Part shown: positions 24,610 to 33,632 of the stretch, in pieces | How positions within the stretch are numbered: the first letter of the stretch is position 1 | How the letters are laid out: each line of letters begins with the position of its first letter | Assembly (NCBI GenBank): GCA_016722515.1 | Contig: JADKJE010000002.1 | Coordinates: 372,001 to 436,000 of the forward strand | Length of the DNA stretch: 64,000 nt | Reading direction: 5' to 3' | Source of the DNA: Alphaproteobacteria bacterium | Lineage (GTDB): Bacteria > Pseudomonadota > Alphaproteobacteria > Rickettsiales > JADKJE01 | Position numbers and translations under genes: made by a program | The notes under the pieces: model-generated | The model's database searches: none | The model's input: only the letters and a program-made list of their open reading frames with translations | Told to the model about the DNA's origin: nothing

Positions 24610-25992
24610 ATGAATTCAAAGATAAGTATTTCAGACGAGGATATTATAAATAATATTCTAAAAAGCCTTCGCCACGATGGAGTCACGGAGCATAATGTTT
24701 TAATGTGGAAAGGTTATTTATATGGATTATATGACTGGTCTTTAAAGAATTTCTATCTTGACGTACTTAAAATGTTTCCAGACATCGGTTTTAAGGAACT
24801 ATATGAGATTGATTTCTCAGACTTGATCTATCCAGAGGTTGAACGAGAATTAAAAGAACTTGCAGAACAAAATAATAGAATGTTTGACTGCAAGCAATTT
24901 TTTAATAAATTAGATAATCTAGACTATGCTTCGGAGAAAAACCTATCCTTTAAAAATCCGTTAGAAGATTTTCAGCAATTGAAATTATCCGCTCTAAAGA
25001 AAACGGTGCTTTCCCATCTTAGTTGGAGAGGGGCAACTGATGCTTTAGTTTTGTTATGGAAAGGATATTTAACAGCACTAATTCACGGTGGCTACATCAG
25101 TTACGAAACATATATAGACATACTTGGTTGTCTTACGCCTGTTGGAAATCATTTGTTATTTAAATTATATGGCGGTATCGTGTTGGAAATATCCGACATC
25201 ACCAATGCTTCGACTCAAGAAGTATCTTTAGAAGAAGGCACGGATTCTAGGGAAGGCTTCCTACAAAGTACAGAAGGGAACTCATTAGACTGCTGCCAAC
25301 CGGGCTGGAGTGCAACGGATCGGGGATATTATATAAATTGGTATCCTTCAATTGCGATAGATCAAAGTGATAATTCATATGAGGCAATTATTAAACAGCT
25401 TGTTACAGAATATGCTGATCCTAACAAGGATTATTTTGTTCCAAAGACATTGATATTAAGAGGATATTTAGTTGGACTATTGGAAATAGGAAAAATAGAT
25501 GAAAATGCATATTTCAGAGTATCGCGTTGTCTTTATAATATAGGGTATCCAGAACTCATTTTTTTAGTTTCAAACACTCAACCTTCTGCAGAGAGATATG
25601 ATGAACTCATGCAGTTAACACGAGAATTAAATAACGGTAATCACTCAAATAATTTTCCCTCTGATAATGATGAAAATGTTTTAGATTTGATATTAATTTC
25701 ATCCAATTGTAAAAAGATATATGACAAAGAAACTTTAGAGAATAGGGCATATAAACAATTGGAGCTCCCTGCTCCTTCTGTAATGGCTCATTTGATATGG
25801 AGTGGATATATTCTTGCTTTGTATGAAAATAAAGTTATTGAGTATGATACACTTGCTTTTATGTTCACAAAGCGCATCGCCAAAGTAGCAAATAGAGAAT
25901 TATGTGAGCTATTTTCCAAAAGGCCGATAAGTTTACACGAAGAGAAATTTATCACGTTGTTTGTCGATGCTGACGTGCTTCCCAGAAACTGA
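24610..25992 (+). CDS. Four-repeat protein of unknown family, candidate immunity protein
   Basis: A 460-aa soluble acidic protein, 11 bases after the toxin-like frame. It is not recognised as a named family. It contains four copies of a helical unit of about 110 residues: 'NVLMWKGYLYGLYDWSLKNF', 'LVLLWKGYLTALIHGGYISY', 'LILRGYLVGLLEIGKIDENA' and 'HLIWSGYILALYENKVIEYD', each a W/R-x-G-Y-L-x-x-L core followed by a Tyr helix and an 'x-E-L' turn. Position suggests immunity to the preceding toxin. Four fused units could mean a multivalent immunity protein built by duplication. The AT-rich codon use differs from the hemagglutinin genes nearby. Confidence 0.5.
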   Translation: MNSKISISDEDIINNILKSLRHDGVTEHNVLMWKGYLYGLYDWSLKNFYLDVLKMFPDIGFKELYEIDFSDLIYPEVERELKELAEQNNRMFDCKQFFNKLDNLDYASEKNLSFKNPLEDFQQLKLSALKKTVLSHLSWRGATDALVLLWKGYLTALIHGGYISYETYIDILGCLTPVGNHLLFKLYGGIVLEISDITNASTQEVSLEEGTDSREGFLQSTEGNSLDCCQPGWSATDRGYYINWYPSIAIDQSDNSYEAIIKQLVTEYADPNKDYFVPKTLILRGYLVGLLEIGKIDENAYFRVSRCLYNIGYPELIFLVSNTQPSAERYDELMQLTRELNNGNHSNNFPSDNDENVLDLILISSNCKKIYDKETLENRAYKQLELPAPSVMAHLIWSGYILALYENKVIEYDTLAFMFTKRIAKVANRELCELFSKRPISLHEEKFITLFVDADVLPRN

Positions 25993-26022
25993 ACCACGGA
26001 TTGTCTGACGTGCTCCCAATTG

Positions 26023-26603
26023 TTGGTTGGAGTCGGATTGGTTGCATTATCAGCGTACACTGTTTATGATGGCTATAAGACAAACGGTGCCTTAGGAGCT
26101 TTAAAAGCCGCCGGAGTAGAACTCGGTATGTACATGGTTGGGGCGTACTAGTCAAAGGATTCATGGTAGCTGGCAAGGTCTATAAGGCTACACAAGCGGG
26201 TGAAGCGTTCGCTGCTTGGCTCGGTAGTGATTCGGTTACGGCTAAGTTTGTTGCTAAGTTTGTTAACAATGGAGGGAAAACTGTTGCAACTGATGCTGCC
26301 GCAAAAAATGTTAGCAAAATTTCTTCAAATGAAGTTATTTGGCAGACTGGTGCGCATGCTGAGCAACGACTGTTAAGGAGAAGCTTGACAAAAGATCAAG
26401 CGATGTATGTCATTGACAATGGTACACAGTATTTGGATCCTGCCAATAATTCAATAGTTGCATGGATTGAGGCTAAACTTGTTCCAGGTTGTGTGGGTAA
26501 TTCAAAGCTAAGTGGTGTTGCTATAGATCCAGCAGCAAAAACAATTAAAACAGTTATGAAGCGTGGCAGCTTAAATATTGACAATTATCAGGAGATTTTC
26601 TAG
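26023..26603 (+). pseudogene. Second copy of the toxin C-terminus, frameshifted
   Basis: Near-identical to 17560-18129 but damaged. One base is missing in 'ggtggcgtacta' (here 'ggggcgtacta', near 26140), which breaks the pre-toxin frame, and a 12-base tandem insertion gives 'TAKFVAKFVNN'. From ATG 26163 the rest (146 aa) stays open through 'WQTGAHAEQRLLRRSLTKDQ' to the same C-terminus. Several substitutions in the toxin domain (QQLLERN to QRLLRRS, GYVGN to GCVGN) show relaxed or divergent selection. The 12-base gain is unique to this copy. Confidence 0.8.
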
Positions 26604-26981
26604 TGAAATGGACGATAGATACATTAATAGGAGTCGCTTATTTTAGGCTGTACTCAGAAAGTGAGAAGAAATATTATGATTTAAATAATACAGATCCAGA
26701 TCAATATGGGACTTTATATATAAACAAACAAAAAGAATTATGGATTTGAGCTCAATTATAATACAGATCCAGGTCTGTATATATTAAGTTTTGATAAAAT
26801 CAGAGAAGATTTGAAGGGTTTTTTCTTCTTCCTTTAAAAAAACAACAATATGATACTTATGAATAAGCTAAGTGATTGCCATTATGACTATGCTATACCA
26901 ACCGAAGTTCTCTTTGATATTAATAATGAAGATGAAATTTTAGGGATAGAATTTTTGTATAAACCTTTAGATATAAAGTAA
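26603..26981 (+). pseudogene. Second copy of the immunity gene, frameshifted
   Basis: Equivalent to 18129-18509. A two-base deletion ('gaattatggattt' for 'gaattatgtggattt', near 26742) ends the frame after 48 codons at TGA 26747. A changed T run and an A run near 26820-26840 cause further shifts. The 5' half is otherwise identical, so the duplication is recent. This copy cannot give full immunity, while copy 1 is intact. Confidence 0.85.
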
Positions 26982-27009
26982 TAGGTAAGAAAATTCAAAA
27001 TAATGGTAG

Positions 27010-27381
27010 CCACAGACAAACAAGATACGTTTAACCTCCACCGAAGGCGACATCACCATCGGCACCTCAGACCTTGTGCGCCATACGGAAGGTCGGTATC
27101 ACAAGAGCACGCCTACCAGTGATTCCATCGAGCGCATCGGTTCGAGCATCACGGCAGGAAACGACCTCATCCTAAGTGCCTTATCACCCAATATAAGCAC
27201 CGATGGCAGTGGCAATATAACCCTTAGCGGCAGTGCGCTTACTGCGGGGCATGATATTGACCTTGATGCGGCTGGTTTAATTGAGGTGCTCCCAATTGTT
27301 GTACCAGTTAGAAGTAGGGAGAAAATTATACTGTTGCAGGGGATTAAAAAATCCTTTGAAATTGCCTCCAGCGTGTATTGA
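27010..27381 (+). pseudogene. Hemagglutinin-repeat fragment joined to the 140-base repeat
   Basis: Copy of 18545-18800: 'RLTSTEGDITIGTSDLV' then 'IERIGSSITAGNDLILSA' and 'GSALTAGHDIDLDAA'. It then runs straight into the 140-base repeat ('EVLPIVVPVRSREKI') and a stop at 27381. It has no start signal and no toxin domain. It is a recombination scar at the island's right end. Confidence 0.8.
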
Positions 27382-27420
27382 GAGCATTTTATTAGAGCAT
27401 ATGATGAAAGAAAAGTTTAA
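27281..27420 (+). repeat. 140-base direct repeat, copy 2
   Basis: Copy of 24043-24182 with minor differences (for example 'ggattaaaaaatcc' for 'ggatggaaaaatcc'). It marks the right edge of the accessory island: parE ends about 80 bases further on. Confidence 0.88.
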
Positions 27421-27496
27421 AACATTATTCTCTATGTTGTTATTACGCCACATTCATCGTTTTCTTCCCGTCCAGACTGTATGAAAGAGAATCCAA

Positions 27497-29499
27497 CTAT
27501 ACGTCCATGTCCTCAACCAGTCGGGCTCCCTTGGAGATGGCTTGTTCCTGGATAAACTGGAAACGAAGTTCCGGCTTCTTGCCCATGAGTGTGTTAACCT
27601 GGTCAGCATCAACCTGCGGATCATAATCGCAGAGTTCGACTTTCCACAAGTTGCGTGTTTTAATATTCATGGTGGTTTCTTTGAGCTGTGGTGGAGTCAT
27701 TTCACCCAAGCCTTTAAAGCGGCTGATTTCAACATTACCACGTTTTTTGGCTAAATCTTTCATGATTTTATCTTTATGCGCATCGCTTTGGGCGTAATAA
27801 CTTTGTTGATTATGCACCAGGCGATAAAGAGGCGGTTGTGCCAAAAATAAATGGCCGCGCCGTATGAGTTCAGGCATTTCTAAAAAGAAATAAGTCATCA
27901 ACAGCGTGGCAATATGGGCGCCATCTACATCCGCATCAGTCATGATAATGATTTTTTCATAACGAAGTTCGGAGTCATTATAACTGTCTCCTGTGCCACA
28001 GCCAAGGGCCAGTTCAATATCGGCCAATTCCTGGTTAGCTTGAATTTTATCCAGGGAGGCGCTGGCAACATTCAGGATTTTGCCGCGGATAGGAAGAATG
28101 GCCTGTGTTTCACGATTACGTGCTTGTTTAGCTGAGCCGCCAGCGGAGTCGCCTTCTACGATAAAGAGTTCGGTACCCAGGGGGATTTCACGGCTGCAAT
28201 CAGCCAATTTTCCGGGGAGACGCAGTGTTTGGTAATCGCCTTACGGCTGACGTCTTTTTTCTTTCTGTTTAAGCGCTCTTCAGCCTGGCTTATAAAATAC
28301 TCAAGCAATTCGGTGCCAGCTTGCGTATTGCCACTTAACCAATGGTCAAATTGATCACGCAACGCATTTTCTACCAGTTTGCTGGCCGATGCAGTAACAA
28401 GTTTTTCCTTGGTTTGTCCCTGAAATTGAGGGTCGCGGATGAATACTGATAAAATAACCTGACACCCTTGAAAAATATCTTCGCCGCTAATCAATGCTGC
28501 CTTTTTGGAATTGGTCATTTCACCATAAGCGCGAATACTTTTAAGAAGCGCAGAGCGAAGGCCTGATTCATGGGTTCCGCCTTGCGGCGTAGGAATCGTA
28601 TTACAGTAGGAGTGAGTGGATCCATCCACACCGTCACACCAATGGATAGCCCATTCAACCTTGCCAGCGCCGTCAGGAAACTCGATTAATCCCACAAAAG
28701 GATCGTCCGTCACGGTTGCGATTTCAGCTAGATTACTTAATAAAAAATCTTCCAGACCACCAGGAAAATGGATAACGGCAGTTGTTGGAATGTCATCTTT
28801 GTCTTTTCCGGTTAAAAGTGAAGGATCGCATTCCCAGCGAATTTCAACACCGCGGAACAGATAAGCCTTCGATTTCGCCATCTGAAATACTTTTTTGGGC
28901 TTAAAGCGAAGCTGGTCACCAAAAATTTCAGGATCAGGGTGAAAGCGGATCGAAGTGCCACGGCGATTGTTGATGGTGCCTACATTTTTAAGTTTGCCTT
29001 GTGCTGCCCCACGCGAATAGGTTTGCTGCCAGATTGTGCGGTCACGCACAACCTCTACTTCCAAAAGATCAGCCAGAGCATTGACAACCGACAAGCCCAC
29101 CCCATGCAATCCTCCTGAAGTCTGATAGGCTTTGTTACTGAACTTACCACCCGAGTGGAGGGTTGTCAGAATCACTTCTAAGGCCGATTGTTCAGGGAAT
29201 TTCGGATGGGGATCTACGGGAATGCCACGGCCATTATCACGAATGGTAACAAAACCATCGGCAGTCATTTCAATTTCAATGCGGCTGGCATGGCCAGCAA
29301 CGGCTTCATCCATGGCATTATCAAGCACTTCTGCGATCAAATGGTGCAGTGCGTTTTCATCGGTACCACCAATATACATGCCTGGCCTGCGTCTGACAGG
29401 CTCCAAGCCCTCTAAGACTTCAATGTCTTGGGCGGTGTATGTTTCTTTTGCGGCAATTGCAGCGGGCTGGGGAGTCGTGAATAAATCTTTCATAGCCAC
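27497..29499 (-). pseudogene. parE: DNA topoisomerase IV subunit B (ParE), with an apparent one-base frameshift
   Basis: ParE is the ATPase subunit of the chromosome-decatenating topoisomerase. The GHKL ATPase has 'EVLDNAMDEAVAGHA' and 'SGGKFSNKAYQTSGGLHGVG'; the Toprim part has 'IVEGDSAGGSAKQARNRETQ' and 'IIMTDADVDGAHIATLL'. The tail 'LMGKKPELRFQFIQEQA' is ParE-like rather than GyrB-like, and the total of about 668 aa is right. The frame breaks near 28228-28230: 'SRKAITK' should continue 'TLRLPGKLADCSREIP', but an A run appears one base short. Because ParE is normally essential, a sequencing error or frameshift correction is as likely as true loss. Start is GTG 29499 or ATG 29493. Confidence 0.88.
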
Positions 29500-29532
29500 T
29501 CAGTATAGCCAGCCTTGCTTGGAAAGGCAAGA

Positions 29533-30888
29533 TTATTGATCGAGATTGATAGCCTTGAAGTCCTCGTAAATCCTAGGATTTCCAACCAGGGACGCAATTT
29601 TTACCCTATCCCAGGCAAGCGTGTCAAAATGATGGCAATGCTCGCATGAGGCGTTCCATTCGGGCATTACGTGGCTGCAATCATGACAAATCCATGAAGG
29701 CTCGCCGGGGGCTTGCAGTGCCTGCCTAAGTAGTGCATTAATGGTATCGGCAGAGCTTCCAAGTTGAGATTCTACTTTGGCTAATCCTTCAAATAATTTG
29801 CGCTTTTGGGAAATTCTGATCGCTTCGACAAGTTTCTCTTTGGCTTTCGCATATTGTTTGTTCTCAACCATTAATTGAGCATAGACGGCCGCACTTTCTG
29901 GATGATTGGGATTGGCTTTCCACAGTGATTCTGCCAGCATGGATAACGATAAATGAGAAGGCAATAAAGCAATGCGTCTATAGAGTTCCCCCAATACAGG
30001 ATGCGGTGTTTTTACCCAGTGTTTGCGTATGAGGTGGAGAGCATCTTTATTATCGCCACATTTGCTCATGGTTAGCGCTAATGTTTCGATGGTGGGGATA
30101 AAATCTTTGGCAAGTTTATAGGCATGTTTTGCTAAATGCAGTGCTGCTTTATAGTTACCTTGGCGTATCAGAAAGCGTGCTTCTTCGATAGCGTAAATGG
30201 CATGGTAACGATCACACAACGCCGATGAGATTAGCTTTTGTTTTTTGAGAGAATGAAGAACGATTTTTGCTTTTACCCAATTTTTTTGTTGATGGTAAAA
30301 CGTGAGCAAAGGCAATAAAACCCAGGCTTGATCGGGATACTTAGTGTAAGCGGTTTCTAATAAGGTCAGCGCTTTCATGGTATCGCGTTCATATTCGGCA
30401 GCGTCAAAAAGCAATTTTAATGTATGGGCTTCGGTTTGTGGATTTATCAGGGCAGCATTGCTAAGGTTTTTCAATTCCTTAAATTGATTGGTCTTGGCAG
30501 CAATTTGCATCTGCAGTAGTGCAACGTGGGGCTGGGTGTCAGAGTTAGCCGAACGTTTTGCGTATTTAGCATGTTTAGTAGCGTTGGGTATATTTCCTCC
30601 GGCCAAGGAAGAAAGGCCAAGGGCAAGATGCTTCCAGCTATCGAGCTCGCGCTTGCGCTTGAAGTAGCGTTTAATTCTTCCGGGCAGGCCCACAAACCAG
30701 TGAATCGAAGAGGCGCATGTCCAAAAGAGAACAAAGAGCACAGCGCATAATGTCAGGAAAACACTGCGTTTAGTTTGAATAATATAGTCACCCCAGGTTA
30801 GGGAGATATAAGCATCATGCTGGGTAAGCCATAAACCTGCGCCAACGAAAAGTGCTATAAACAGAATCAGCCATAATAAAAATCTCAT
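29533..30888 (-). CDS. hemY: HemY-like TPR membrane protein
   Basis: A 451-aa inner-membrane protein of the HemY N-terminal family. Two N-terminal helices ('MRFLLWLILFIALFVGAGLW' and 'SVFLTLCAVLFVLFWTCA') flank the typical 'LTWGDYIIQT' loop, followed by several TPR units. The C-terminus carries a CxxC-x10-CxxC cluster ('CHDCSHVMPEW', 'CEHC'), a probable zinc ribbon common to alphaproteobacterial members. It follows hemC, hemD and a mitofilin-like gene, and its ATG overlaps the previous stop (ATGA). The precise role in heme metabolism is not established. It is not protoporphyrinogen oxidase. Confidence 0.85.
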   Translation of the reverse strand: MRFLLWLILFIALFVGAGLWLTQHDAYISLTWGDYIIQTKRSVFLTLCAVLFVLFWTCASSIHWFVGLPGRIKRYFKRKRELDSWKHLALGLSSLAGGNIPNATKHAKYAKRSANSDTQPHVALLQMQIAAKTNQFKELKNLSNAALINPQTEAHTLKLLFDAAEYERDTMKALTLLETAYTKYPDQAWVLLPLLTFYHQQKNWVKAKIVLHSLKKQKLISSALCDRYHAIYAIEEARFLIRQGNYKAALHLAKHAYKLAKDFIPTIETLALTMSKCGDNKDALHLIRKHWVKTPHPVLGELYRRIALLPSHLSLSMLAESLWKANPNHPESAAVYAQLMVENKQYAKAKEKLVEAIRISQKRKLFEGLAKVESQLGSSADTINALLRQALQAPGEPSWICHDCSHVMPEWNASCEHCHHFDTLAWDRVKIASLVGNPRIYEDFKAINLDQ

Positions 30889-31799
30889 GGTTTTTCCTTA
30901 TGTTCGGTAATAGCAGGAAGATTAAGGGTAATGGTTTGATCCATCGTATTAACGGCAGAGACAAGGAGCTGTAAGCCCCGTAGCTCAGAGAGATAGGCAC
31001 TTATCGCCGGTTTTAAATGGGCATCATTATCCATCGTTTCCAAGAGGAAAATCGCATGAGACTCGTCAAATTGAGTCAGGCTTTTCTCCGTTAGTGAAAT
31101 AGAGTGTTCGAAAGCCGATTGGTTATCAGGCTGGATTGAACGAATTGTCATGAAAGGAGCCGCCCATTTACGGAGGCGATCGATGAAACTAGTCGGTTTT
31201 TGATGTTGCCAATAGATCGAAATAAGGTGAGGAAGCATGCGCTGGAAACCCTGAGTAGCATCGGGGTAACAGCGAAGGGTCTGCGAATTAATAGTGGTCA
31301 GCACCTGACGTAGATTTTGATTAATGGCTTCAGGCAAAGGGCGACGTGAATCAATAAATTCTGAAATATCATGGGTGATAACATCAAAATCATGGCAGGT
31401 AAACAAGGCTTGGCGAAGTTCGTGGGAAATATCGAGGAGCTTAATGACATCGTGATCGGCGGCTGGAATCGCTGAAGGTGCCGGCGCTTGTTGGGGCAGC
31501 TGTGGTTGGTCGCTTTGTGGCTTTATGTGAGCAAGAGCCGATGTCGAAGGCGTCATGGATGGTGAGCCATTAGATTGCTGACTCATTGCTGGGTTTGTTT
31601 GAGAAGGGGGAGAGGATTTAAATGAAACGTTTAGATTGGTTGCCGTCGGTGCCAGATGTTGCGATTTGAATACATAATAACCCGCCGCAAGGAGAACCGT
31701 CCCACCCAGCAATAACAGCAGCACAATCCACGTCCATCCAAGTTTGCGCGTGAATGTATTCAATGATGGGGCAGGTGTCTGTGTGTCGTTATGTGTCAC
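30885..31799 (-). CDS. Mitofilin/HemX-like membrane protein of the heme cluster
   Basis: A 304-aa protein with one N-terminal transmembrane helix ('WTWIVLLLLLGGTVLLAAGY'), a Pro/Ser/Gln-rich linker and a helical C-terminal domain. Position between hemD and hemY is where alphaproteobacteria keep the mitofilin-like (COG4223) gene, related to the HemX region of other bacteria. Sequence conservation of this family is low, so the name depends on synteny and architecture. It overlaps hemD by 11 bases and hemY by 4, pointing to translational coupling. Confidence 0.65.
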   Translation of the reverse strand: MTHNDTQTPAPSLNTFTRKLGWTWIVLLLLLGGTVLLAAGYYVFKSQHLAPTATNLNVSFKSSPPSQTNPAMSQQSNGSPSMTPSTSALAHIKPQSDQPQLPQQAPAPSAIPAADHDVIKLLDISHELRQALFTCHDFDVITHDISEFIDSRRPLPEAINQNLRQVLTTINSQTLRCYPDATQGFQRMLPHLISIYWQHQKPTSFIDRLRKWAAPFMTIRSIQPDNQSAFEHSISLTEKSLTQFDESHAIFLLETMDNDAHLKPAISAYLSELRGLQLLVSAVNTMDQTITLNLPAITEHKEKP

Positions 31800-32544
31800 G
31801 CTGGTTCTTGTTTAAAAATAAGGTTACTGTCCGCAATAAGGATTCCTCATTGGGTAAATCTGCGATGAGGATATCGCTAAAGGGAATTGATTTCAAGATA
31901 TTGCCGACAATATCACTTATCGTTACTGCTGTTAGGGTGTGTAAAGCTGTTTTTAAGTGATAATGATTCACTATTTCGACAAAAGCCGTAGCAGCAGAGG
32001 CAGAATAGAAAAGAATTATTTTTGAACATGGCGATGTGAGGTATGCTAATTCTTGTGGCGATAAATAGTTTTTGTGTGTCGTTTCATAAAGGGCAACGGA
32101 TGATACGTTAAAACCTTGGTCGCCAAGCAGGGAAACAATATCATGGGAAACGTCCCTGGCGCATAAATAAAGCAATTTTTCCGTGCCTGCATAAGTTATC
32201 GCATGCTTTATCATGTATTCCACCAGGGCAAGGCTGTCTTTGTGGGCAGAATGAACATCAGAATATCCCAGGCCTGTTAAGAAGAGGGCCGCCTTATCAC
32301 CAGAACAATAACAAGGGGTAGTTAAGCCAGGACTTAGCAGGGAATGGCATAATCGTGCGGCGTGAGTGCTGGTGAATAAAAGGCTATAGGAAGAGTGTTG
32401 GATTAATTCCTGGGCCCTTTTAATGCCATCGGTAAGGGAGGTTAGTTCAATAAAAGGAATGATTCTGGGGGATAATCCAGGTATAGAAAAACTGGTTTTG
32501 GTTTCCTGGGCATCGGCAACAGAGCGGGTGATGATAATGTCCAT
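31789..32544 (-). CDS. hemD: Uroporphyrinogen-III synthase
   Basis: A 251-aa protein fitting HemD, which closes and inverts ring D of hydroxymethylbilane to give uroporphyrinogen III. Visible signatures are the N-terminal 'IIITRSVADAQET', 'YSLLFTSTHAARL', the 'KDSLALVEYMIK' turn, 'KLLYLCARDVSHD' and 'ILFYSASAATAFVEI'. HemD is poorly conserved, but the location directly downstream of hemC (11-base gap) makes the assignment secure. Confidence 0.88.
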   Translation of the reverse strand: MDIIITRSVADAQETKTSFSIPGLSPRIIPFIELTSLTDGIKRAQELIQHSSYSLLFTSTHAARLCHSLLSPGLTTPCYCSGDKAALFLTGLGYSDVHSAHKDSLALVEYMIKHAITYAGTEKLLYLCARDVSHDIVSLLGDQGFNVSSVALYETTHKNYLSPQELAYLTSPCSKIILFYSASAATAFVEIVNHYHLKTALHTLTAVTISDIVGNILKSIPFSDILIADLPNEESLLRTVTLFLNKNQRDT

Positions 32545-32555
32545 ACGGGTACTGA

Positions 32556-33494
32556 TTAATTGGAAACGATGTTTAAGATATCGCCACCACCCTGATTCAG
32601 CAATTGCTCGGCAAGTCGTTTTCCAAGGGATATGGCTTCCGTACGTGGACCGCTGATTTGTGAGCGTATCACTCGTGAGCCATCAGGGGCAGCAATCAAG
32701 CCATCCATAGAGATGGTCGTATTTTTAAGCGTGGCCAATCCAGCCAGCGGTGTTTTGCATGATCCATCAAGCGCAGCAAGAAGTGCGCGCTCGGCGGTTA
32801 TGCAGTCAAAGGTTTCCAGATGATTAATGGCATTCAAGAGGTGTTTAATGACAAGATCATCTTCGCGACATTGAATGCCTATGGCTCCCTGTGCAACAGC
32901 GGGTAACATCAATTGCGGATCGAAGATGGCGGCTATATGTTGTTGCAACTGAAGCCGCTTAAGTCCGGCAACCGCAAGCAATGTGGCATCCGCTTTGCCC
33001 TGTGATAATTTTTCAATTCGGGTGGCGACATTTCCTCTAAAAGGAATGATTTGGAGGTCGGGGCGCAGATATTTTATTTGGGCGGCCCTGCGGGTTGAGG
33101 AGGTGCCAATAATGGCCATGTGCGGAATATGATCAAGGGTGTTATATGGGCCAATCAGGCCATCGCGAGGATCTTCGCGTTGAATAACGCAGGGAACAAT
33201 AAGGCCAGACGGATAAACAGCCGGCATGTCCTTCATGGAGTGGACGGCCATATCGATTTGCTGGGTAAGAAGGGCTTCCTCTAATTCTTTGGTGAACAAA
33301 CCCTTGCCACCTATATCAGAGAGATTGCGGTCGAGTATATGGTCTCCCGTTGTTTTCATGGAAACAATTTCAATGGCGAATTCTTTGTCAATGTCTGGAA
33401 AGGCATTTTCCAGCAATTGCTTGATGATCTGCGTCTGGGCAAGCGCCAATGGACTTTGGCGGGTACCGATGCGAAGGGGACGGAGTAAGGTCAT
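32556..33494 (-). CDS. hemC: Hydroxymethylbilane synthase (porphobilinogen deaminase)
   Basis: HemC polymerises four porphobilinogen units in the cytoplasm. The 312-aa protein starts at ATG 33494 ('MTLLRPLRIGTRQSPLALAQ'); the frame is open further upstream, but that extension shows no homology and overlaps the ispG leader. Diagnostic segments are 'DMAVHSMKDMPAVYPSG', 'REDPRDGLI', 'GTSSTRRAAQIKYLRPDL', 'FRGNVATRIEKL' and the cofactor-binding Cys in 'AALDGSCKTPLAG'. It is the first gene of the hemC-hemD-mitofilin-hemY operon and is divergent from ispG. Confidence 0.95.
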   Translation of the reverse strand: MTLLRPLRIGTRQSPLALAQTQIIKQLLENAFPDIDKEFAIEIVSMKTTGDHILDRNLSDIGGKGLFTKELEEALLTQQIDMAVHSMKDMPAVYPSGLIVPCVIQREDPRDGLIGPYNTLDHIPHMAIIGTSSTRRAAQIKYLRPDLQIIPFRGNVATRIEKLSQGKADATLLAVAGLKRLQLQQHIAAIFDPQLMLPAVAQGAIGIQCREDDLVIKHLLNAINHLETFDCITAERALLAALDGSCKTPLAGLATLKNTTISMDGLIAAPDGSRVIRSQISGPRTEAISLGKRLAEQLLNQGGGDILNIVSN

Positions 33495-33632
33495 GGTTTT
33501 GAAGTTGCTTTTTAAGAATGGATTGCCCGTATATAGGTAGTCTATTTTGTTGGATTGGTAAATAGAAATCACCATAGAACAAATGGTTAGCTTGTGATAG
33601 AATGGCGGCCTGTTTATAGAGAAGGATTGTTT

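Larger units (their letters stand above)
26023..27272 (+). repeat. 1.24-kb direct repeat, copy 2
   Basis: Copy of 17560-18800, joined upstream at a GTGCTCCCAATTGTT motif and downstream to the second 140-base repeat. Scattered indels distinguish it. The two copies are in direct orientation about 8.5 kb apart, so homologous recombination could delete or amplify the modules between them. Confidence 0.92.

Noticed and set aside
29502..29530. TTGCCT-17-TATACT promoter-like boxes before parE
   Set aside because: The spacing is good, but the predicted start of transcription would fall at or after the start codon, leaving no leader; more likely chance or only relevant for a downstream start.
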